Assembly: GCF_019212185.1 (NCBI RefSeq)
Contig: NZ_CP078138.1
Span: 2,648,501-2,712,500 of the forward strand
Direction of reading: 5' to 3'
DNA from: Pseudomonas fluorescens
GTDB lineage: Bacteria > Pseudomonadota > Gammaproteobacteria > Pseudomonadales > Pseudomonadaceae
Length of the DNA: 64,000 nt
Shown here: positions 59,155 through 64,000 of the stretch, piece by piece
Layout: each line of letters starts with the position of its first letter
Position numbering within the stretch: the first letter of the stretch is position 1
The notes under the pieces: model-generated
Told to the model about the DNA's origin: nothing
Databases searched by the model: none
What the model saw: only the letters and a program-made list of their open reading frames with translations
Program-made: the position numbers and the translations under genes

Positions 59155-59182
59155 GCTGGCGCAAGAAGGAGAGAGAGAGAAA

Positions 59183-60424
59183 TTGAAGAAGAACGTACTT
59201 ATCATTGGTGCAGGAGGTGTCGCCAAGGTGGTGGCCCACAAGTGCGCGCAGCACAACGACGAACTCGGTCGTATTGCTATCGCGTCGCGCAACATCTCCA
59301 AATGCCAGGCCATCATCGACAGCGTCAACCTCAAAGGCAGCCTTAAAGTGCCTGCCGAGATCAAAGCCTATTCGCTCGACGCGCTGGATATCGAAGCGAC
59401 CAAGGCACTGATCCGCGACACCGAATCACAGATCGTGATCAACGTCGGCTCACCTTTCATCAACATGTCGGTGCTGCGTGCCTGCATCGATACCGGCGTG
59501 GCTTACCTGGACACCGCGATCCACGAAGAGCCAGGCAAGATCTGCGAGACCCCACCCTGGTACGGCAACTACGAGTGGAAACACCTCGAGGAATGCCAGC
59601 AGAAGAACGTCACCGCCATTCTTGGCGTGGGCTTCGATCCGGGCGTGGTCAATGCCTATGCGGCACTCGCGCAACAACAGTATTTCGACAGCATTGATTC
59701 GATCGACATTCTCGACGTCAATGCCGGTTCCCACGGCAAGTATTTCTCGACCAACTTCGATCCTGAAATCAACTTCCGCGAATTCACCGGACAGGTATGG
59801 AGCTGGCAGAACAGCCAGTGGACCAGCAACACCATGTTCGAAGTCAAGCGCACCGACGACCTGCCTGTGGTTGGCGTACAGAACCTGTACCTGACCGGTC
59901 ACGACGAAGTGCACTCGATCTCGAAGAACCTCGGCATCGCCAACGTGCGCTTCTGGATGAGCTTCGGCGAGCACTACATCAACGTCTTCAGCGTCCTGAA
60001 AAACCTCGGCCTGCTCTCCGAGCAACCGGTCAAGACCGCCGAAGGCCTGGAAGTCGTGCCGTTGAAAGTGGTCAAGGCCGTGCTGCCGGATCCAGGCTCC
60101 CTGGCCCCGGGCTACACCGGCAAGACCTGCATCGGTAACCTGGTCAAAGGCACCAAGGATGGCCAGCCGCGCGAAGTGTTCATCTACAACGTCGCCGACC
60201 ACGAAGAAGCCTTCGCCGAAACCGACAGCCAGGGCATCTCCTACACCGCCGGCGTGCCTCCTGTCGCCGCCGCACTGCTGGTCGCCCGTGGCGATTGGGA
60301 CGTCAGCCGCATGGTCAACGTCGAAGAGCTGCCCGCCGAGCCGTTCCTCGCGGCACTGGAAGTCATGGGTCTGCCGACCCGCATCAAGGACGAAACCTCG
60401 GACCGCGCGCTGAACTTTGCCTGA
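59183..60424 (+). CDS. Carboxynorspermidine/carboxyspermidine dehydrogenase
   Basis: 413 residues of the saccharopine dehydrogenase-like family: VLIIGAGGVAKVVAHKCAQ is the Rossmann loop. It condenses a diamine with aspartate semialdehyde using NADPH, making the NspC substrate. The start is TTG 59183 with AAGGAG upstream; this gives the usual family length. Confidence 0.9.
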   Translation: MKKNVLIIGAGGVAKVVAHKCAQHNDELGRIAIASRNISKCQAIIDSVNLKGSLKVPAEIKAYSLDALDIEATKALIRDTESQIVINVGSPFINMSVLRACIDTGVAYLDTAIHEEPGKICETPPWYGNYEWKHLEECQQKNVTAILGVGFDPGVVNAYAALAQQQYFDSIDSIDILDVNAGSHGKYFSTNFDPEINFREFTGQVWSWQNSQWTSNTMFEVKRTDDLPVVGVQNLYLTGHDEVHSISKNLGIANVRFWMSFGEHYINVFSVLKNLGLLSEQPVKTAEGLEVVPLKVVKAVLPDPGSLAPGYTGKTCIGNLVKGTKDGQPREVFIYNVADHEEAFAETDSQGISYTAGVPPVAAALLVARGDWDVSRMVNVEELPAEPFLAALEVMGLPTRIKDETSDRALNFA

Positions 60425-60526
60425 TAGCAGACAAGGTTATTGAACGACGGTTTCCGGCCGACTGCTGCGCTTTGTGGGCGTGGTGGTTGGGCCGGGGGTT
60501 GAGTCCTGTCTCCGGCATCAAATCCC

Positions 60527-60641
60527 TGTAGGAGCGAATCTGTCGAATCGTCGCACCGTAGCGATGGACGTCAACGATAACGCGTGCTGTCTGTATGCAC
60601 GCGGCGGCCTCAGGTTCATCGCGAGCAGGCTCGCTCCTACA
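60527..60641. repeat. REPIN with diverged arms
   Basis: TGTAGGAGCGAATCTGTCG at the left and TCGCGAGCAGGCTCGCTCCTACA at the right, 65 bases apart; the left arm has diverged. Confidence 0.65.
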
Positions 60642-60670
60642 AAATGGTGCTGCTAGAACTTTTCGCGACG

Positions 60671-61177
60671 CTATCGCTCGAGCCGCAACCGCTCGACAAT
60701 AACCGCAACGGCTTGCGCTGCAGATGCTTGAGCAGTGTCCAGGCAAAACACCGCCTCATTCCACTGTTCATATTCGTGGCCCAGCACTGACTCCCAGGTC
60801 GGTGGCATCAGGCCCGGTATGTCAGAAATCCTGGTTTCGACACGGCGCCGGTGTTCATCTGCATCGGAGCAAATCACCTGCACATTGGCCAATTCCACCC
60901 CCGCGTTGGCGGCGATATCGCTCCATGCGCTTCGGCTTTCTGCGACGGGGTTGACGCAATCCACGACAACGGTTTGGCCAAGCAGAAGGTTGCTCAGCGC
61001 CAGCTCATTGGCGACTCGGTAGCCACTGCATCCAACGTCTCGCGCAAGTACCTCCGAATTGCGAATCGCTTGCTCGATCGTATCGACCCTCAGGTAAACG
61101 GCAGCCGTTGCAGCGGCGAGCGCCTTGGCGATGGTGGTTTTTCCTGTGCCGGGAAGTCCGCTGAAGACGATTAGCAT
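60671..61177 (-). CDS. Small P-loop kinase-like ATPase
   Basis: 168 residues. GLPGTGKTT (residues 7-15) is the Walker A, followed by a second acidic motif VVVDCVNP and an Arg-rich lid (DEHRRRVETR). It belongs to the AAA_33/zeta-toxin-like kinase group. There is no antitoxin-like neighbour. Substrate unknown. Confidence 0.8.
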   Translation of the reverse strand: MLIVFSGLPGTGKTTIAKALAAATAAVYLRVDTIEQAIRNSEVLARDVGCSGYRVANELALSNLLLGQTVVVDCVNPVAESRSAWSDIAANAGVELANVQVICSDADEHRRRVETRISDIPGLMPPTWESVLGHEYEQWNEAVFCLDTAQASAAQAVAVIVERLRLER

Positions 61178-61252
61178 GCCGTGCCCTTGGATTTATGAGA
61201 TGGCCCAGTGTACGCGGCGGACCCACCCCAACAGCAAGCCCGCACCCATCCA

Positions 61253-62992
61253 TCAAAGCTTCGGCAACTGCCCAATCCGCCCCATCATCTCGGTCACAAT
61301 CTGCAGATCCAGCATGAACTGTTCAACCGTCTTGAACTCGTTGTCGTTGTGCCCGGTGTATTTGACGTCGGGCATGGCCAGGCCGAATTGCACGCCGTTG
61401 GGCAGTTCGTGGACCGAGGTGGCGCCGGCGGAGGTGCCGAATTTGTGCGGCATGCCGAGGTTTTCCGTGGCCACGGCGAGCAGCGCCTTGACCCATTCGC
61501 CTTCGGGGTTGCGGTACATCGGTTCGGCGATGGAGTAGTCGAAGGTCACGGCGGTGTGGGTGCTCTTGCTCCAGGCGCTGAGTTTGTCGGCGATCTCGGT
61601 CTTGAGGGTTTCCGGCGATTTGCCTTTCGGTACGCGCAGGTTCACCGCCAGTTTGAAGGCCTTGTTGTCATTGCCGACGTAGGTTAGCGAGGTGGTCAGC
61701 GGGCCCATGAAGTCATCGGCAAAACCGACCCCCAGTTTGTTGCCCAGGTAGTCCAGGCCCCAGTTGTCGGCGGCGTAGCGTGCGGCGTCGGTGTAGGCGT
61801 TGTGCTTGAGGGCGACCTTGCCGTCGAGGCTGTTGAGCAAGTCGAGCATCCGCGCCACCGGGTTGACCCCTGACTCGGGCTCGGAGGAGTGGGCGGACAC
61901 GCCGGTGACGACCAACTGCACATCCTTGCCGACCACCTTGGCGCTGACCTTGAAGTCGCCGCCATTGCGTTTGGCGTAGTCACTACCGGCCTGTTGCAGG
62001 CTTGCCGCCAATTCGGCGGGCTGCTCAGTGACCAGGGTCACCACCGAGGTCGAGGGGATCTGGTTGGTCGCCAGGCCGCCGGTCATCGAAGTGATCTCGG
62101 CGCCTTTGCCCTCGGCCTTGCGCAAAGGGAAGTTGGCCATGACCGTGCCGTAGCCTTTCTCGGCAATCACCACCGGGTAGCCACCGTCCAGCGCCAAGTT
62201 GTAGTTGGGCGTCGGGTTGTGCTCGAAGTAGTAGGGGATGGCATCGCCGGTGGTTTCCTCGGTGGTGTCCACCAGCAGTTTGAAGTTGCGCGCCAGCGGC
62301 AGTTTTTCTTCCTTGATGATCTTCATTGCGTACAGGGTCACGACGATGCCGTTCTTGTCGTCTTCGGTGCCGCGCCCGTACATGCGGTCGCCGATCAGCG
62401 TGACCTTGAACGGATCGAGCTTGGTGCCGTCTTCCAGCACCCAGTTTTCCGGCGTCACCGGCACCACGTCGGCGTGGGCGTGAATGCCCACCACCTCGTC
62501 GCCGCTGCCGGGCAGGGAGATTTCGTAGACGCGGTTGTCGACGTTGCGAAAGCTCAGGTTGAAGGACTCGGCCAGGCTCTTGATCTTGTCGGCGATCTTG
62601 ATGAATTCGGGGTTGTCGTGCTGGGCCACGCCCTCGACCTGAAAGGTGGGGATGGCCACCAGTTCGCGCAGGGTCTCGGTGGCGGCACTGCCGTATTTCA
62701 CTCGGGCGTACAGGCCCAGCAGGCGATAGATTTCATTCTGCTGTTCGGCGCTCAGGCTCTTGTTGTCGAGGAAAGCATTGATGGCCGGGCGGAGGTCGTC
62801 AGTCTTGGACAGATCGCTTTTCGCCAGGCTACCGAGGAAATCGCGGAAGTCCTTCACTGATGGGTCGTTGAAGGTCTTGAGAATGGCCGCACTCTGTTGT
62901 GGGGTGATGTTGGCCTGGGCCGGCGTGGTGACCGCCGCGAGGCTGGCGAGCATCAGGGTGGTGGCGGCCAGGTGCTTGAGTGAAAAGTCCAT
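61253..62992 (-). CDS. Secreted M20-family dipeptidase
   Basis: 579 residues. A signal peptide (MDFSLKHLAATTLMLASLAAVTTPAQA) precedes an M20 metallopeptidase with metal ligands in GIHAHADVVP, GTEDDKNG and DTTEETTG. It is probably periplasmic and cleaves dipeptides. ATG 62992 is chosen because it begins the signal peptide; ATG 63004 sits on the AAGGA itself. Confidence 0.88.
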   Translation of the reverse strand: MDFSLKHLAATTLMLASLAAVTTPAQANITPQQSAAILKTFNDPSVKDFRDFLGSLAKSDLSKTDDLRPAINAFLDNKSLSAEQQNEIYRLLGLYARVKYGSAATETLRELVAIPTFQVEGVAQHDNPEFIKIADKIKSLAESFNLSFRNVDNRVYEISLPGSGDEVVGIHAHADVVPVTPENWVLEDGTKLDPFKVTLIGDRMYGRGTEDDKNGIVVTLYAMKIIKEEKLPLARNFKLLVDTTEETTGDAIPYYFEHNPTPNYNLALDGGYPVVIAEKGYGTVMANFPLRKAEGKGAEITSMTGGLATNQIPSTSVVTLVTEQPAELAASLQQAGSDYAKRNGGDFKVSAKVVGKDVQLVVTGVSAHSSEPESGVNPVARMLDLLNSLDGKVALKHNAYTDAARYAADNWGLDYLGNKLGVGFADDFMGPLTTSLTYVGNDNKAFKLAVNLRVPKGKSPETLKTEIADKLSAWSKSTHTAVTFDYSIAEPMYRNPEGEWVKALLAVATENLGMPHKFGTSAGATSVHELPNGVQFGLAMPDVKYTGHNDNEFKTVEQFMLDLQIVTEMMGRIGQLPKL

Positions 62993-63317
62993 CGTGGGGG
63001 GCATTCCTTTGCGGAGTATTGAGTAGGAAGTGTCGTGCAAATGAAACAGGACATTTCCAAGCTAACACCACGAAGATAAGTACGGCAGTCCCACAACTGC
63101 GATCTGTCCCACAGAAATACAAAAACGACGCATAAACCTACTGTCCGTGCAGCAACAGTCGTTCAACAGGCTGTTGTCGTGCAGGCATTGCTTCGGGCAT
63201 TTAAGAACTACATAACCTATTGAATATAAACAATTAAATTTATTGGCATGAATCCTGTTTAGCTGAATCAAGACGCGTCGCAAGATGCCATCAAGTTCAG
63301 CGAAAAGGAGCTGCACC
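62993..63317. other. 325-bp divergent intergenic region
   Basis: An AT-rich stretch (63205-63250) likely holds the promoter of the monooxygenase gene. A loose inverted repeat TGCAGCAACAG/CTGTTGTCGTGCA spans about 63148-63184. I see no coding or RNA gene. Confidence 0.4.
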
Positions 63318-64000
63318 GTGCCCCGTGAAATCCGTTTGAATGCCTTCGAGATGAACTGTGTCGGCCACCAGTCACCTGGCCTGTGGGCGCACCCCAAGGA
63401 TCGCTCCTGGCAATACAAGGACCTGGAGTACTGGACCGATCTGGCAAAGTTGCTGGAGCGCGGCAAGTTCGACGGGCTGTTCATCGCCGATGTGATCGGC
63501 ATTTATGACGTGCTCAATGGCAATGGCGAGGCTGCCATCCGCCAGGCCACCCAGGTGCCGGTCAACGATCCGCTGGCGCTGATTACGCCGATGGCGGCGG
63601 TCACCCAACACCTCGGCTTCGGCCTGACCGCCTCGCTGAGCTTCGAGCATCCGTATCCCTTCGCCCGGCGCCTGTCGACCCTCGATCACCTGACCAAGGG
63701 CCGCATTGGCTGGAACATCGTCACTTCGTATCTGGACAGTGGCGCGCGCAACCTCGGGCAGAAAGCGTTGAGCGATCACGATGCCCGCTACGACTACGCC
63801 GACGAATACCTTGAGGTGCTGTACAAACTCTTCGAAGGCAGTTGGGAAGACGACGCGGTGCTGCGTGATCGTGAGCATCGAGTGTTCAGCGATCCGAGCA
63901 AGATTCACGAGATCCGCCATCAGGGCAAATACTTCCAGGTGCCCGGCATCCACCTCTGCGAACCCTCGCCGCAGCGCACGCCGGTGCTGTACCAGGCAGG
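63318..64000 (+). CDS. LLM flavin-dependent monooxygenase (NtaA/SnaA/DszA type), partial
   Basis: GTG start with AAGGAG 7 bases upstream; 227 codons are present and the frame runs off the window end. The sequence IRLNAFEMNCVGHQSPGLW, FDGLFIADVIGIYD, GFGLTASLSFEHPYPFARRL and GRIGWNIVTSYL is that of the FMNH2-dependent monooxygenases acting on nitrilotriacetate, sulfones or similar compounds. Many of these genes answer to sulfur limitation. Substrate cannot be told from this part. Confidence 0.9.
   Translation, partial: MPREIRLNAFEMNCVGHQSPGLWAHPKDRSWQYKDLEYWTDLAKLLERGKFDGLFIADVIGIYDVLNGNGEAAIRQATQVPVNDPLALITPMAAVTQHLGFGLTASLSFEHPYPFARRLSTLDHLTKGRIGWNIVTSYLDSGARNLGQKALSDHDARYDYADEYLEVLYKLFEGSWEDDAVLRDREHRVFSDPSKIHEIRHQGKYFQVPGIHLCEPSPQRTPVLYQA

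Overview
The window is a high-GC Gammaproteobacterial chromosome segment. Gene content and order point to the Pseudomonas fluorescens/putida lineage: gacA (TTG start)-uvrC-pgsA-tRNA-Gly, the aco acetoin cluster, cti, nfuA, cobW-cobN, a DUF2790 protein, and many copies of the typical Pseudomonas REP/REPIN (GTAGGAGCGAGC...GCTCGCGA).

Layout. (1) 1-4400: an MFS transporter, then a lower-GC accessory patch. The patch holds a 5'-truncated membrane protein on the minus strand, a MarR-like remnant, a small ORF with a minimal nucleotidyltransferase, a membrane/coiled-coil protein and the cupin half of an XRE-cupin regulator, and it ends in a REP cluster. (2) 4400-12960: an SDR protein lacking its catalytic Tyr, and acetoin catabolism (AcoR facing acoX-acoA-acoB-acoC-butanediol dehydrogenase) with a sigma-54 promoter and two dyads. 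(3) 12960-23400: a MocR regulator facing a BenE-type transporter with a frameshifted C-terminus, a glycine-zipper protein, metH, cti and nfuA. (4) 23500-33070: an aerobic cobalamin/cobalt locus built as two divergent arms, each led by its own cobalamin riboswitch: cbtB-cbtA-cobE-cobM on the minus strand, and cobW-cobN-chlI/chlD on the plus strand. The last gene carries a canonical programmed -1 frameshift cassette (A AAA AAG, upstream SD-like element, 11-bp downstream hairpin), so one gene should give both the small (ATPase) and the medium (ATPase+VWA) chelatase subunits for CobN. cobN itself has an 83-bp REPIN inserted in frame. (5) 33080-36200: a DUF2790 protein, a RidA-IclR-D-amino-acid deaminase operon behind a palindromic operator, and a parvulin. 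(6) 36250-50810: a hybrid PAS sensor kinase, the ketone-body/3-hydroxybutyrate locus (acetoacetyl-CoA synthetase, HBDH, GntP permease, sigma-54 activator) with a complete sigma-54/IHF/UAS layout, the yejABEF peptide importer and a second parvulin. (7) 50930-57700: a lipase, a DAHP synthase behind a two-leader-peptide attenuator-like region, a nitrilase-family hydrolase, gacA, uvrC and pgsA. (8) 57700-64000: tRNA-Gly, carboxynorspermidine decarboxylase/dehydrogenase (polyamines), a small P-loop kinase, an M20 peptidase and the 5' part of a flavin-dependent monooxygenase cut by the window edge.

Most of the window is ordinary core genome. The parts most worth a second look are the frameshift-encoded cobaltochelatase, the aromatic leader region upstream of the DAHP synthase, the in-frame REPIN in cobN and the small accessory patch at 1.37-4.1 kb.
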